From: Methylotenera sp.
GTDB taxonomy: Bacteria > Pseudomonadota > Gammaproteobacteria > Burkholderiales > Methylophilaceae
Reading direction: 5' to 3'
DNA length: 64,000 bases
Assembly (NCBI GenBank): GCA_021732365.1
Contig: JAKFVD010000028.1
Span: forward strand, 1 to 64,000
The notes under the pieces were generated by a model, which saw only the letters and a list, made by a program, of their open reading frames with translations, was not told the DNA's origin and did no database searches. The first letter of the stretch is position 1, and each line of letters begins with the position of its first letter. The position numbers were made by a program, and so were the translations under genes. Below, piece by piece: positions 25,277 to 36,087 of the stretch.

Positions 25277-27580
25277 TTAGTGACTAGTATGTCTCAACCG
25301 CAAAGCATTGGTAATCACTGACACAGAACTTAAACTCATCGCCAAGGCCGCAATCATGGGTGAGAGTAACCAGCCAGTAAATGGATAGAGAACACCAGCA
25401 GCTAATGGAACGCCTAGCGCGTTATAAACGAAAGCAAAACCGAGATTCTGTTTCATGTTGGCAATGGTTTCTTGGGAAATAGAGCGAGCTTGGGCAATGC
25501 CTCGCAAATCACCTTTAACGAGCGTTACCTGCGCACTATTCATTGCAACATCAGTGCCAGTACCCATTGCCACACCAACATCGGCTTTGGCCAACGCAGG
25601 AGCATCATTGATGCCGTCACCTGCCATAGCCACAATGCGGCCTTCTTTTTGCAACTTATCCACCAGCGCTAATTTATCGGCGGGTTTAACTTCTCCGTAA
25701 AATTCATCTATACCAAGTTTTTCTGCCACAGATTTTGCTGTCAGCAAACCATCTCCAGTTGCCATAATCACGCGCATGCCTGATGTTCTTAAATTGTCTA
25801 ATGCTTCTGCTGTGTTTTCTTTGATTGGGTCGGACACGGACAGTAACCCCGCAAGCTGACCATCGACTGCAAGATACATCACGCTTGCACCTGTTGCACG
25901 TAGTTCATCTGCTTGTACTTTTAGAGATTCAATTTTGATATTTAGTTGTTCCATTAGCGCAGTATTACCTAGCGCCAATTGTTTGCTGTTCAAATTGCCT
26001 CGTACCCCAATACCTGTACTAGACTCAAAATTTTCTACTTTATCAATAATCAAATCCTTAGCATGAGCTGCTTTCACAATAGCATCAGCTAATGGATGTT
26101 CACTACCTTGGTCAAGACTTGCTGCTAGGCGTAATACTTCATCTTCGGTATAGCCTGCAGAGGAAACCGCTTTATTAAAGCGTGGTTTACCTTCTGTCAA
26201 AGTACCTGTCTTGTCTATGATTAAGGTGTCGACTTTACGGAAATTTTCAATAGCAGCGGCATCTCGGAATAGCACACCTTGTGTTGCAGCTTTACCAGTA
26301 GCTACCATGATGGACATTGGTGTTGCCAAACCAAGTGCACAAGGACAGGCAATGATGAGTACTGCTACAGCGTTGATTAAGCCATAAACCCAACTTGGTT
26401 CTGGTCCAAATATCCCCCAGACTACAAATGTTAGTAATGCAATGCCAACAACGGTGATTACAAAATAGCCAGCTACTTGGTCGGCCATACGTTGCATCGG
26501 TGCTTTGGATCGCTGGGCTTGGATGACCATTTGTACAATGCTGGCTAATACTGTTTGGGAACCTACTTTTTCTGAGCGCATGACTAATGCGCCATTGGTA
26601 TTAAGTGTTGCTCCAATCAGCTTATCGCCAACACCTTTAGTAACTGGCATTGGCTCTCCAGTCAGCATGGACTCATCCACTGCGCTACCACCTTCAGTTA
26701 CGATACCATCAACGGGCACTTTTTCGCCAGGACGTATGCGTAGCAGGTCACCAACATGAACATGCGTGAGCGGAACGTCCTCTTCTTTTCCATCTGCATT
26801 GATTCGACGAGCCGTTTTAGGTGATAAACCAAGCAATGACTTAATCGCGGCAGAGGTTTGTGAACGTGCTTTTAGTTCTAAAATTTGACCTAGTAGCGTT
26901 AATGAAATAATCACAGCAGCAGCTTCAAAGTAAACTGATACGCGACCCATCTCCATAAAAGAGGCAGGGAATACATTTGGTACAACCGTGGCGACAACAC
27001 TGTAAATAAATGCGGCAGAAGTACCCAACCCAATCAATGTCCACATATTCGGGCTGCGATTCACAACAGATTGAAAGCCACGCACAAAGAATGGCCAGCC
27101 TGCCCACAATACTATAGGTAAAGACAAACCCAACTCAATCCAGCTTTGTGTGGCCATTTCAAACCATTGAAGGCGGTGACCCAACATCGCTAAAACGGTG
27201 GCAATGATAGTCAGTGGCAACGTCCAAATAAAGCGCCGTTTGAAGTCTGCCAACTCAGGGCTGTCACCATCGTCTAAACTAGGCATTTCTGGTTCTAAGG
27301 CCATACCGCATTTGGGGCATGCGCCAGCATGGTCTTGTCGAACCTCTGGGTGCATCGGGCAGGTGTAAATCGTACCAGTTGGCACAGGTTCGGTCATAGT
27401 GGGTTTTGTTTCTAAGACCTTGATATTCGAGCTTGGATCTTTAACCAAATACTTATTTGGATTGGCAGAGAACTTAGCTTTGCAACCAGCACTGCAAAAG
27501 TAAACTGAATGGCCTTCGTGCTGCAAAAAATTCGGTGATTGCTCTGTCACATTCATTCCACAAACAGGATCTTTTAACAT
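25277..27580 (-). CDS. copA: Copper/silver-type P1B ATPase with N-terminal YHS and HMBD modules
   Basis: A 767-residue heavy-metal exporting ATPase. The N-terminus is a YHS domain (DPVCGMNV, then [12 protein letters not shown]) followed by a heavy-metal-binding motif [18 protein letters not shown] at about 72-95, in place of the usual HMA domains. Then come the TGE motif, the CPC metal site near 412, the phosphorylation site [11 protein letters not shown] near 455, SEHPLADAI and [19 protein letters not shown] in the last helix fits Cu(I)/Ag(I) transport. The separately encoded HMA protein upstream may deliver the metal. Confidence 0.88.
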   Translation of the reverse strand: MLKDPVCGMNVTEQSPNFLQHEGHSVYFCSAGCKAKFSANPNKYLVKDPSSNIKVLETKPTMTEPVPTGTIYTCPMHPEVRQDHAGACPKCGMALEPEMPSLDDGDSPELADFKRRFIWTLPLTIIATVLAMLGHRLQWFEMATQSWIELGLSLPIVLWAGWPFFVRGFQSVVNRSPNMWTLIGLGTSAAFIYSVVATVVPNVFPASFMEMGRVSVYFEAAAVIISLTLLGQILELKARSQTSAAIKSLLGLSPKTARRINADGKEEDVPLTHVHVGDLLRIRPGEKVPVDGIVTEGGSAVDESMLTGEPMPVTKGVGDKLIGATLNTNGALVMRSEKVGSQTVLASIVQMVIQAQRSKAPMQRMADQVAGYFVITVVGIALLTFVVWGIFGPEPSWVYGLINAVAVLIIACPCALGLATPMSIMVATGKAATQGVLFRDAAAIENFRKVDTLIIDKTGTLTEGKPRFNKAVSSAGYTEDEVLRLAASLDQGSEHPLADAIVKAAHAKDLIIDKVENFESSTGIGVRGNLNSKQLALGNTALMEQLNIKIESLKVQADELRATGASVMYLAVDGQLAGLLSVSDPIKENTAEALDNLRTSGMRVIMATGDGLLTAKSVAEKLGIDEFYGEVKPADKLALVDKLQKEGRIVAMAGDGINDAPALAKADVGVAMGTGTDVAMNSAQVTLVKGDLRGIAQARSISQETIANMKQNLGFAFVYNALGVPLAAGVLYPFTGWLLSPMIAALAMSLSSVSVITNALRLRHTSH

Positions 27581-27686
27581 TTAAATTTCCTTCTTTGAAT
27601 TGCACTGACTAACAATCAAACAATCCAAAATACTTTCTACATCACAGGACTCTTGTTTTTTCGTTCTGCTATATTACTTTCTGAAA

Positions 27687-27953
27687 TTAACCACAACCGC
27701 ATCCAGATCCGCATCCTTTGCCCTCAGGTTTCTGAGATGCATTGGCATCTGCTATGCCATAACCAGCAGTAATTACAGCTGATTTCAATTGATCAAGTGT
27801 GGTTAATTTGTCGTCGAACTGCACCGTGGCTTCGTGAGCTGAAAGAGACACTTTTACATCTTCTACGCCATTAACGGCTTTCAGAGCCTGCGTTACATTG
27901 TTGGTGCAACCTCCACAGGTCATTCCAGTTATTTTTAAAAGTTCAGTTTGCAT
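27687..27953 (-). CDS. copZ: CopZ-like HMA metallochaperone with Cys-rich tail
   Basis: An 88-residue protein with ITGMTCGGCTNNVTQAL (metal site CxxC at about 12-15) and the full HMA fold, then a short C-terminal CGSGCGCG tail that may bind more metal. Start at 27953 because GGAG precedes this ATG; the open frame upstream to 28007 is not needed for the fold. It lies 106 bp upstream of the copper ATPase gene in the same direction and likely hands Cu(I) to it. Confidence 0.85.
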   Translation of the reverse strand: MQTELLKITGMTCGGCTNNVTQALKAVNGVEDVKVSLSAHEATVQFDDKLTTLDQLKSAVITAGYGIADANASQKPEGKGCGSGCGCG

Positions 27954-28155
27954 GATGAAACTCCATTTCTGTCTGATTAAGCATTTAATTGCCCTAAATT
28001 TACTCACATTTTCACTAGCTAAGTATTACCATCTTGGAACCATCAGTCTGTTTGCTTGGACACATTGTTGTTTAAAGATGATTACTCATAACCGCATGAT
28101 TATTTCTATCCTATAAATCCGACTTACATTCTTAACTTTCACTTCGTAATTAAGA

Positions 28156-28788
28156 TTAATTAAATCTGGGAAAGAATGCCGGTGTTTGCTCAGCATATGT
28201 TGAATACTCCTGCCCAAATTCAGCATATGCCTCATTCTCTTCAGTTCGCGCCAAACGAACATACATGTATACCAAAATCGGAAACATCACTATGGTCAAT
28301 ATGGTCGGCCATTGCAGAAGGAATCCAAACATGATTATTATGAATCCTACATATTGAGGGTGGCGCATCCGAGCATAATAGCTAGTGGTAGCGAGCGTGC
28401 CTCGGCGCTGATTTTTATATAAAACTGCCCAAGCCTCGGACAACAACCAGAATCCGCCTCCAATGAACAGGAAACTCAGTATATGAAAAGGTCCAAAATG
28501 TGGATTAGAACGCCAACCGAATATAACTTCAAGCAGATGCCCTGAATCGTGCGACAAGAAATTAATACTAGGAAACTGCTTTGACAACCATGGAAGCAAG
28601 AGGTAAATCGTCAGTGGAAATCCATACATTTCTGTAAACAAGGCAACAATGAAGGCCGAGAAGGCACCAAACGAACGCCAGTCACGCTTGCTTTGTGGTT
28701 TAGCGAAACTGAAAGCAAAGATGATGAATACCACCGAATTGATGATGACTAGCGACCAAAGTCCGTAAGATGTGGATGGAGCATTCAT
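28156..28788 (-). CDS. Isoprenylcysteine methyltransferase-like membrane protein
   Basis: A 210-residue protein with about five transmembrane helices and the motif [20 protein letters not shown], typical of the ICMT/PEMT-like membrane methyltransferase superfamily, with [21 protein letters not shown] at the C-terminal end. Proteins of this kind recur in heavy-metal islands, but their substrate is unknown. Its start overlaps the stop region of the DUF2933 gene by 4 bp, so they are co-translated. Confidence 0.75.
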   Translation of the reverse strand: MNAPSTSYGLWSLVIINSVVFIIFAFSFAKPQSKRDWRSFGAFSAFIVALFTEMYGFPLTIYLLLPWLSKQFPSINFLSHDSGHLLEVIFGWRSNPHFGPFHILSFLFIGGGFWLLSEAWAVLYKNQRRGTLATTSYYARMRHPQYVGFIIIMFGFLLQWPTILTIVMFPILVYMYVRLARTEENEAYAEFGQEYSTYAEQTPAFFPRFN

Positions 28789-29009
28789 TTTGTATTATCC
28801 TCGGACTTTTCATCTTTTGGATTATGGTTGCCATGACCATGGTGCATGAATAGATGCATCAACGGACATGCCAGCAAAATCAGAAATGGCAATAACCCAA
28901 GTACGTGAGCGCGGTGCTCAGTAAACAGCAGTAGACCAGCAATTGCAAGAAATCCATAAAACACCCATTTCCCTCTGGAAAGATGTTTTGCTTCGTGTTC
29001 AGTAGTCAT
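28785..29009 (-). CDS. DUF2933 small membrane protein
   Basis: A 74-residue protein with two adjacent hydrophobic segments (about 14-26 and 33-52) and a His-rich end ([14 protein letters not shown]). This is the DUF2933 pattern often seen in copper resistance loci; function unknown, metal binding plausible from the histidines. AGGAGG precedes the ATG. It begins a two-gene unit with the methyltransferase-like protein. Confidence 0.75.
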   Translation of the reverse strand: MTTEHEAKHLSRGKWVFYGFLAIAGLLLFTEHRAHVLGLLPFLILLACPLMHLFMHHGHGNHNPKDEKSEDNTK

Positions 29010-29067
29010 AATTACCTCCTATTTAGTACGGTCACTTTTATGTTTACTACAGCTTTTTTACCAATGA

Positions 29068-29871
29068 TTACTTAATAACACTTGAAACTACATTCAATTT
29101 ACCTATCATTCCTGCCTCTGAATGGCCTGGCTGCAAACAAGCAAAGTCGAAGTGACCAGACTTATTGAATGTCCATAAGATTTCTCCAATGCTATTTGGC
29201 TTAATACGAACCATATTCGGATCATCGTGCTGCATATCAGGCATTTTTCTCATCATTTCAGCATGTTCTTTAAGATCTTTAAGTGTACCAATCACCATTT
29301 CATGCAGAATTTTTCCTTGATTGTTAATAATGAATTTGACAGTCTCGCCCTGTTTAATGGTTAAGCTGTCTGGTGTAAAACGCATATTGTCAGTCATGCT
29401 AAGTTTAATGGTACGAGTCACTTTAGCTGGATCGCCAGCCATCCCATAGGCAGTTTGCTCTTTATCAGTATGACTATGTTGTTCATGCGCTTCAGGTTTA
29501 ATCTCAAACCTTACAGTACTGGCAGGTTTGCCTGCAAAAGTGACTATAGCAATGACTTTGGTTCCGTCTTTAGCGTCGAATCTACCTTTAGCTTCTAGCT
29601 TGTTTTCGCCAGAAGGGGTAAGGTTAGCCTCGGTTTTATTGCTGCCTGTCAGCATAGTGACTTTGGCTGTGGCAGATTTAGTGTCAACTGCTTTGCCGTG
29701 GTCTTCTACATAGAGAGTCACAGTGTCAGGCTTTGCAACCAACTCATAATCAATGTCTTTGACTATGGCTACTACACCACCATGTTTAGGTTCTACATCA
29801 CCATGTGCCAGCACTAATGCGGGCAGTCCTAAAATACTTGTTAACGCTAAAATACTTACCGCATGTTTCAT
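29068..29871 (-). CDS. Periplasmic cupredoxin-domain protein
   Basis: A 267-residue exported protein with signal peptide ending near LVLAHGD. Residues about 25-130 form a beta-rich domain without a clear family. The C-terminal cupredoxin has a type 1 copper site: His in ILHEMVIG and the Cys-His-Met cluster in FDFACLQPGHSEAGM. Probably binds or oxidises copper in the periplasm. Start at 29871 rather than 29922, since it gives a clean signal peptide with GGAAA upstream. It lies downstream of the efflux pump genes, likely in the same operon. Confidence 0.8.
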   Translation of the reverse strand: MKHAVSILALTSILGLPALVLAHGDVEPKHGGVVAIVKDIDYELVAKPDTVTLYVEDHGKAVDTKSATAKVTMLTGSNKTEANLTPSGENKLEAKGRFDAKDGTKVIAIVTFAGKPASTVRFEIKPEAHEQHSHTDKEQTAYGMAGDPAKVTRTIKLSMTDNMRFTPDSLTIKQGETVKFIINNQGKILHEMVIGTLKDLKEHAEMMRKMPDMQHDDPNMVRIKPNSIGEILWTFNKSGHFDFACLQPGHSEAGMIGKLNVVSSVIK

Positions 29872-29955
29872 AATATTTCCTTTCAATAGCGAACTAAAAG
29901 AGTGGCCATTAAATGTTCGCAACGCATAACAGCCAATTAAATTTACATCTGTTGC

Positions 29956-32900
29956 TTAAAACAGTTCTTTCTCACCAGATTGAATCAGTGCTTCCAGCGG
30001 TTTTTTACCCACTAACCAAAACATCGCTGGCGTTAGATAAGTGTCCAGCAAGGTCGAGCTAATCAACCCTGAGAAAATAACCACAGCCACAGGATGCAAT
30101 ATCTCAGTGCCTGGCATCTCAGCTTCCAACAACAAAGGAGCAAGCGCAAATGCAGCCACCAATGCGGTCATGAGTACAGGTGTGAGTCGCTCTAACGAGC
30201 CTCGAACAATCATTTTCTGATTAAAGGATTCACCTTCGTATGCACACAGGTTGATGTAATGGCTGACCTTCAATATACCATTACGGATGCTGATACCTGC
30301 CAGAGTGATAAAGCCGACAATCGCAGCAACAGATAGAGGCTGACCGGATAGCCATAATCCAATCACGCTACCCACTAAAGCCAATGGAATATTGGCCATT
30401 ATCATCAATGCCAATACAGAAGATTGATACCGACTAAACAGAATCATGAATATGAGCGCTAGCGAGCCAATTGAAAGCAGCCCAATCGTACGACTTGCTT
30501 CTTCCTGTGCCTCGAATTGGCCACCCATGGTGATGTAATAGCCTTGTGGTAATTTAGCCTCAGCCACTACTTTACGAATGTCTTTAACCACATCAGACAG
30601 TGCTCGCCCTTGGGTATTAGCTGATAGCACGATACGGCGTTTACCATCATCACGGCTAATCTGATTAGGTCCGTCTGACTCATCAACGCTCGCAAGTAAT
30701 GACAGAGGTACGCGTCCTGTAGGCGTATCAATCATAATTTGCCGTAAGCCATCTACAGTGCGCGACGTTTCAGGTAAACGTAACACCAAATTAAAGCGTC
30801 GATTGCCTTCAACCACTTGAGTGACTTGCTCCCCGTCAATCAAGGTTTGTAGCGTTTGTAGCAATTCTGAAGGTGACATTCCATATTGCGCGGCCTTATC
30901 GTAATCAATCCGAATCTTGACTTGTGGCGTCAGGACTTGCTTTTCAATATCAAGATCAGCCAAGCCAGGTATTGTGGCCAGACTGGTTTTTAATATGGCG
31001 GCTTGACCACGTAATGTGTCTAAGTCATCACCAAATATCTTAATGGCGATTTGCGCTCGTACGCCCGATAGAATATGGTCTATACGATGTGAAATTGGCT
31101 GACCGATACTCAGTGACACAGGCAAAGGCGCGAGTAACTTACGCATATCAGCATAAACTTCAGCCGTGGTACGAGATGAATGTTTAAGCTTCACATCTAA
31201 CTCACTGGCATGTACACCTTCAGCATGTTCATCCAGCTCCGCACGGCCAGAACGACGACCTACATCAGTCACCTCTGGTATTTTGAGTAATAACAGTTCA
31301 GCCTGCTTAACTAGCTGGACTGATTGTGTTAGGGTCGTACCAGGGTTCAGACGTAAACCAACCACCGCTGTACCTTCATTGAATGGCGGCAAGAATGTTT
31401 TGGAAAAGAATGACACTGATGAAACAGCTAACACGACAGCAATTACACCTGCCATTAAAAATGGTTTGGGATGATTCAGTACCCAAGTTAAGCTTTTGCT
31501 ATAACCCGCTTTAATGTGTTGTAATAATCTGGTATCGCCATGGCCAAGTTGCTTCATATTGGGCAGTAAATAAAGCGCCATCACTGGGGTAAGCGTCACA
31601 GAAACAATCATGCTAACCAGTAAGGCTACAATGTAACCTATCGCCAATGGCAACATCAGACGGCCTTCCATGCCTGGCAAGAAGAATATAGGTAATAAAA
31701 CCAGCACCACAATCATCGTGGCGTAAAGAATGGCAGACCTCACTTCTAAGGTCGCTTTGGCAATCAAGGCAATCGGATTCATGCATACTGCTTCACCTTG
31801 ATCTAACTTTAGTCGTCTTAATACGTTCTCGACACCTACTACTGCATCATCGACCAGTTCACCAATTGCAATTGTTAAGCCGCCCAATGTCATGGTATTA
31901 ATCGACATCCCAAAATACTTGAACACCAGTATCGTGGTGAGTAATGAAACGGGGATTGCCGTAATAGAAATTAAAGTGGTACGCCAATTGGCAAGAAACA
32001 GATACAAAATCACCATAACCACCACCGATGCAGCCATTAACTTTCCTTGTAGCGTGTTAATGGATGATTCAATAAACGTTGCCTGACGCATGGTGATATG
32101 CGGCTTCTCAATCCCAATTGGTAAAGATTTTTGTAAATCAACTAGTGCAGATTCAATTGACTTAGTAAGCTTGACTGTATCGGCATCTGGCTGTTTTTGT
32201 ATACTTAAAATTACGGCTGGATTACCGTTATAGCCACCATCACCACGTTTTATCGCAGCAGCAAAGGTAACTTCTGCAACTTGTTTAAGTAAGATGGACT
32301 GACCATTTTTAGTGGCAATCGCCAAACCTTTTAAATCCTCTAATCTTGAAGTGCGGCCAATATTGCGGATAAGATATTCGCGGCCATTCAGCTCCATAAA
32401 ACCACCGCTGGTGTTGGATGAAAAGTTCTTTAATACCTTTTCTAACTGGTCTAACGTAATGCCTAATTGTGCCATTTGTGCAGTATTCGGCTGCACTTGA
32501 AATTGCCTAACCTCACCACCGATAGGAATAACTTGTGCAATCCCTGGGATAGCTAATAGACGCGGACGCAATACCCAATCTGCATATTCACGCACTTGCA
32601 TCGGTGTGATTTTGGAAGCGTCGATTGGTAAAGCAAGTAACATTATCTCGCCCATAATCGAGGTTACTGGCCCCATGGTGGCAGAGGCATTGGGTGGCAA
32701 TTGCTCTTTCACCAATACTAATCGCTCACTTACGACCTGACGGGCACGATAAATATCAACATCCCAATCAAAGGTGACGTAAATAAACGACAGGCCTGCA
32801 CTGGATACCGAACGTACATTTAACACGCCTGGCACGCCATTCATGGTGGTCTCTAGCGGGTAGGTAATAAGCTGCTCAACCTCTTCAGGTGCCATACCGC

Positions 32901-33060
32901 CTGCTTCAGTAATGATGGTGACAGTGGGGCGGTTGAGGTTAGGAAATACATCTACGGGTAATTTGGTGAGTGAGAACCCACCAATTACCATCATGACGAC
33001 CGCAATCGCCAGAATGATCAGGCGATTGCGTAAGCTAGCATTGACAAGGAAATTGAACAT
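29956..33060 (-). CDS. Heavy-metal RND efflux pump (CusA/CzcA family)
   Basis: A 1034-residue inner-membrane proton-driven pump with 12 transmembrane helices in two halves. TKLPVDVFPNLNRPTVTI and MAPEEVEQLITYPLE open it, and the intramembrane acidic relay lies in IAIGELVDDAVVGVENVLRR. It exports monovalent or divalent metal ions through the fusion protein and outer-membrane channel encoded upstream. It belongs to the HME-RND group; exact metal cannot be read from the sequence alone, though neighbours point to copper or silver. It differs clearly from the second pump at 62730. Confidence 0.88.
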   Translation of the reverse strand: MFNFLVNASLRNRLIILAIAVVMMVIGGFSLTKLPVDVFPNLNRPTVTIITEAGGMAPEEVEQLITYPLETTMNGVPGVLNVRSVSSAGLSFIYVTFDWDVDIYRARQVVSERLVLVKEQLPPNASATMGPVTSIMGEIMLLALPIDASKITPMQVREYADWVLRPRLLAIPGIAQVIPIGGEVRQFQVQPNTAQMAQLGITLDQLEKVLKNFSSNTSGGFMELNGREYLIRNIGRTSRLEDLKGLAIATKNGQSILLKQVAEVTFAAAIKRGDGGYNGNPAVILSIQKQPDADTVKLTKSIESALVDLQKSLPIGIEKPHITMRQATFIESSINTLQGKLMAASVVVMVILYLFLANWRTTLISITAIPVSLLTTILVFKYFGMSINTMTLGGLTIAIGELVDDAVVGVENVLRRLKLDQGEAVCMNPIALIAKATLEVRSAILYATMIVVLVLLPIFFLPGMEGRLMLPLAIGYIVALLVSMIVSVTLTPVMALYLLPNMKQLGHGDTRLLQHIKAGYSKSLTWVLNHPKPFLMAGVIAVVLAVSSVSFFSKTFLPPFNEGTAVVGLRLNPGTTLTQSVQLVKQAELLLLKIPEVTDVGRRSGRAELDEHAEGVHASELDVKLKHSSRTTAEVYADMRKLLAPLPVSLSIGQPISHRIDHILSGVRAQIAIKIFGDDLDTLRGQAAILKTSLATIPGLADLDIEKQVLTPQVKIRIDYDKAAQYGMSPSELLQTLQTLIDGEQVTQVVEGNRRFNLVLRLPETSRTVDGLRQIMIDTPTGRVPLSLLASVDESDGPNQISRDDGKRRIVLSANTQGRALSDVVKDIRKVVAEAKLPQGYYITMGGQFEAQEEASRTIGLLSIGSLALIFMILFSRYQSSVLALMIMANIPLALVGSVIGLWLSGQPLSVAAIVGFITLAGISIRNGILKVSHYINLCAYEGESFNQKMIVRGSLERLTPVLMTALVAAFALAPLLLEAEMPGTEILHPVAVVIFSGLISSTLLDTYLTPAMFWLVGKKPLEALIQSGEKELF

Positions 33061-33063
33061 GTC

Positions 33064-34182
33064 TTATCTCACCTGATTCAACAAGGATGCGCCTTGCACC
33101 ACGATGCGATCGCCATCTTTCAGGCCGTCAGTGACAGTAACATTGGCACCATCCAGTGCGACAAAATGCACTACTTTGGCAATAAAGTTTTCAGGTTCGC
33201 CATGCACCCAAACAACATCCTGATTACTGGCATTTTTAACGACCGCTAAGGCTGGAATCGGTATTCCTTCGATTTTAGTATTCGTTTGCACTAATACTTT
33301 GACAGGCTGACCTACTGATAAGAAGGTTGGCTTGTCACTAGGCTTTATCTTGAATTGGATAGGTATCGCTTGTTCACGCAATAAGCCACCTGCACCGATG
33401 AATTCTAGGCTGATTGCATTACCTGCGGTAGTGCTGGCATTTGCTGTTGCAATATTACTGGCTAATTGAGTGTCATAGGCTAAGGCTTCAATCCGTAATT
33501 TACTTGTATCCACAATTTCAAATAACACTTCACGCGCATCCACCACTTGACCAGATACAGCATTAACACTTGCGATTACTCCAGAAGCTGGTGCGAACAG
33601 CGACTCTGTCGAAGATAAACTTGCACCGACAGTCGAGAGTCGTTCCGTAAGGCTTTGCAATTCATAACGGACAGATTCAATGTCTTTTTGTGGAATCGTA
33701 CCTTCGAGCTGTTGTAAACGGGCTAGACGCTTCTCAGCTACCGCCTTGTTGGCACGTAATTCAGAAGCTTGAGCTGATTGATTGGCACGATCAATTGGGT
33801 TGGTGGCAGGCTTCACATATGCCAATAACTCACCTTTTTGTACCTTCTGACCTAATGACGGCAAGCCTTTTGGCCCAGCTTCTAAACGACCTGACAGCGT
33901 AGGCTGTACACGACCACTGGCATTAGGGTCTGCAATCACCTTGCCTGACAACTCGAACGTTTGCGGTGAGTCCTTTTGCTCGGCTACAATCGTGCGAACA
34001 GCGAGCTGCCTTTGCGATGGCTTGGGTAGCAAAACGCTGCCATTAGGCAATCGTTGCGGACTATTTCCGACCGCTACAGCAGGTGCTGCTGTGTCATGAT
34101 TTTCGTCACCATGCGCTAACGCTAGGCTAGGTAATGCCAGTAAGCAACCGCCGAGTAATAAGTGTTTAATATTATTTTTCAT
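33064..34182 (-). CDS. Membrane fusion protein of the RND system
   Basis: A 372-residue periplasmic adaptor with a signal peptide ending near LALAHGDENHD. Biotinyl-lipoyl-like halves surround an alpha-hairpin (ANQSAQASELRANKAVAEKRL), then a beta-barrel and membrane-proximal domain. The His/Asp stretch at the mature N-terminus could bind metal. Start at 34182: this ATG overlaps the TGA of the previous gene (ATGA) and yields the signal peptide. The pump gene begins 3 bp after. Confidence 0.85.
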   Translation of the reverse strand: MKNNIKHLLLGGCLLALPSLALAHGDENHDTAAPAVAVGNSPQRLPNGSVLLPKPSQRQLAVRTIVAEQKDSPQTFELSGKVIADPNASGRVQPTLSGRLEAGPKGLPSLGQKVQKGELLAYVKPATNPIDRANQSAQASELRANKAVAEKRLARLQQLEGTIPQKDIESVRYELQSLTERLSTVGASLSSTESLFAPASGVIASVNAVSGQVVDAREVLFEIVDTSKLRIEALAYDTQLASNIATANASTTAGNAISLEFIGAGGLLREQAIPIQFKIKPSDKPTFLSVGQPVKVLVQTNTKIEGIPIPALAVVKNASNQDVVWVHGEPENFIAKVVHFVALDGANVTVTDGLKDGDRIVVQGASLLNQVR

Positions 34183-34730
34183 TTGAACATTCCTACTTTT
34201 TGACGGCGGCGTTGACGAATGGCGAATCTTGCTATCAGCGCTAGAATAGCCAATACGGTTAAACCGCCAAACAGCCACTTGTTAGCAAATGGTGACACCG
34301 CATTATGGGCATCATCGGCATGTGCATCAGCGACGACTAAATTGCCCGCTAACAAATCACTATCACTACCCGCAGTAATAGTAAAGGTGACAGGAATCTC
34401 AGTTGGTATTGCAAAGGCTTTAGCTACTACGCGGTAAGTACCATCTGGATTGGCGGTGGCGATAAGTTTTTCTGAACCAGTTTCTACTTCGATATTGGCA
34501 TCAGTGACTGGATCGTTATCTACATAACGATCAAGGTATAAGGTCATTGCACCATTTTCGACAATTCCGACTAATTCAAATAAGTCTGAGTACACAGCAA
34601 TGCGTGGCGCACCTCCTACTGCAACGCTGGCAGGGGCGGCACCATGATCGTCATCACCATGTGCTTGCGCGAGTACACTAAAAAGGTACAACGACATACT
34701 CACGGCTATTAAGGTTGAAACTACCTTCAT
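34179..34730 (-). CDS. Periplasmic/membrane accessory protein of metal efflux
   Basis: A 183-residue protein with a signal peptide (to about residue 23, AQAHGDDDH), a beta-rich middle and one C-terminal transmembrane helix (WLFGGLTVLAILALIARF) followed by a basic tail. Proteins of this plan occur between the outer-membrane channel and adaptor genes of some RND metal operons. I know no assigned function. It overlaps both neighbours by 4 bp, so it is firmly part of the operon. Confidence 0.65.
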   Translation of the reverse strand: MKVVSTLIAVSMSLYLFSVLAQAHGDDDHGAAPASVAVGGAPRIAVYSDLFELVGIVENGAMTLYLDRYVDNDPVTDANIEVETGSEKLIATANPDGTYRVVAKAFAIPTEIPVTFTITAGSDSDLLAGNLVVADAHADDAHNAVSPFANKWLFGGLTVLAILALIARFAIRQRRRQKVGMFK

Positions 34731-35923
34731 GGCAACACTCCTAATGCTTGATTAACTTTTGAGATGGCGCGTCCTGTTTCTAGGCGCGCTTTGATTAAAT
34801 TACGCTCAGCTTCAAAGCGCGCTGCTTCAGCTAATAGTCGTGTAGGAAGATCTGATTCACCCAAGTTGAATGAACGATCTAGTAACTGCTGGGTATCCAT
34901 AGCAGTATTAAAGCGTAACTCAGCAATTGCTGCAGTAGCTTTTGCCTGTTCAAGTTCAAAGTTTGCGCTGGCAATTTCAGCCTCGATACGTGCAGTTTCC
35001 AACCCTTGCTCAGCGTCTGCCTCTGCCTGTTCAGCTTGTACAGAGGCTAATCGTTGCTGGTTGATTGCATCACTTGAAAAAGGTATTTTGAACTTTAGTG
35101 ACACACTATTGTTATAAGGGTCATTTGAAAAATCTTTCTGATGAGTAACGCCAAGGGACAATTCAGGTGAGTCTCTTGGTGTAGAACGCATCAAATCCAA
35201 ACGCTTCTGGGCCAGCACTAATGATTGAGCCGCCAGTTTTTGCGGATGATTTTCTGATGGCTGCTGATTAACTGATTCAGTTTCTTGAGGTATGGTCGCT
35301 AAACCAGTAAGCGCTGTAAATTGTTGCATAGCCCTGAATGCTTGCGCTTCAGCAGACTTTAAGGCGATGCTGGCCGTCTGTAACTCTACATAGACACGAT
35401 TGGCATCCACTCTAGCTAAATCGCCTGCTTTGACTCTTCGCTCAACATCAGAAAGTAATTTTTGAGCACTTACTACCCGTTGGTTGGCGAGGTCTTTTTC
35501 AGATTGTGAAAGTCGTGTTGTCCACCATAAATCTCGTACTTCTCCTGCAAGGCGCCATTTACTATAAATTTGTGTTGCACTAAAGCGGCTGGTTTCAGCT
35601 TCTACCAAGGCACGTTGGCTATCGCGCTGACCTGGTAGCCATAATGGTGCAGAGAATTCAATGTCGGTTTGGCGTTGACCTACATTACTGCCAATTTGGT
35701 CGGTACGCTGCCCCAATGAGATAGAGCTAGGTAATGGCGTTAAATTGGTCGTGGCTTGGCGTTTGGCTTCAAGCTCACCCAGTCGTGCAGTTTCTGCACG
35801 TTGCGCTGGCTGTCTGTTCCAAGCAGACTCTAATGCCTCGTGCAGCGTTTCTGCCTGCACAGAAGCTATTGGAAATAGCACTGTTGTCATAACAGCAACG
35901 GCTACTAATCGTAAAAATGACAT
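34727..35923 (-). CDS. TolC-family outer-membrane channel of the RND system
   Basis: A 398-residue outer-membrane factor: signal peptide ending near SVQAETL, two repeats of long helices (ALESAWNRQPAQRAE; VDANRVYVELQTASIALKSAE) and OMF-type beta segments. It completes the tripartite pump. Start at 35923 since this ATG follows GAGGGT and begins the signal peptide. First gene of the efflux operon; a possible operator lies at 36007-36025. Confidence 0.82.
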   Translation of the reverse strand: MSFLRLVAVAVMTTVLFPIASVQAETLHEALESAWNRQPAQRAETARLGELEAKRQATTNLTPLPSSISLGQRTDQIGSNVGQRQTDIEFSAPLWLPGQRDSQRALVEAETSRFSATQIYSKWRLAGEVRDLWWTTRLSQSEKDLANQRVVSAQKLLSDVERRVKAGDLARVDANRVYVELQTASIALKSAEAQAFRAMQQFTALTGLATIPQETESVNQQPSENHPQKLAAQSLVLAQKRLDLMRSTPRDSPELSLGVTHQKDFSNDPYNNSVSLKFKIPFSSDAINQQRLASVQAEQAEADAEQGLETARIEAEIASANFELEQAKATAAIAELRFNTAMDTQQLLDRSFNLGESDLPTRLLAEAARFEAERNLIKARLETGRAISKVNQALGVLP

Positions 35924-36006
35924 ATTACCCTCATATTTTGATACAAAACCCGCTAAGGGACTGACTCGCATAACTATATGCGACTTATAATTAAACAAGT
36001 TGTCAT

Positions 36007-36025
36007 ATTTACACTGTTTGTAAAT
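36007..36025. promoter_or_regulatory. Possible metal-regulator operator before the efflux operon
   Basis: ATTTACA at 36007-36013 and TGTAAAT at 36019-36025 form a 7-bp inverted repeat with a 5-bp spacer, 84 bp upstream of the tolC-like start. The half-sites resemble the TTACAA arms of the palindrome at 36600-36623, so both may bind the CusR-like regulator. Confidence 0.4.
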
Positions 36026-36087
36026 GATTAGCCACATAGTTAAATATAGCTAGAAGCTGGGCGAAAGTTAATCCGCCCAGTACTTAA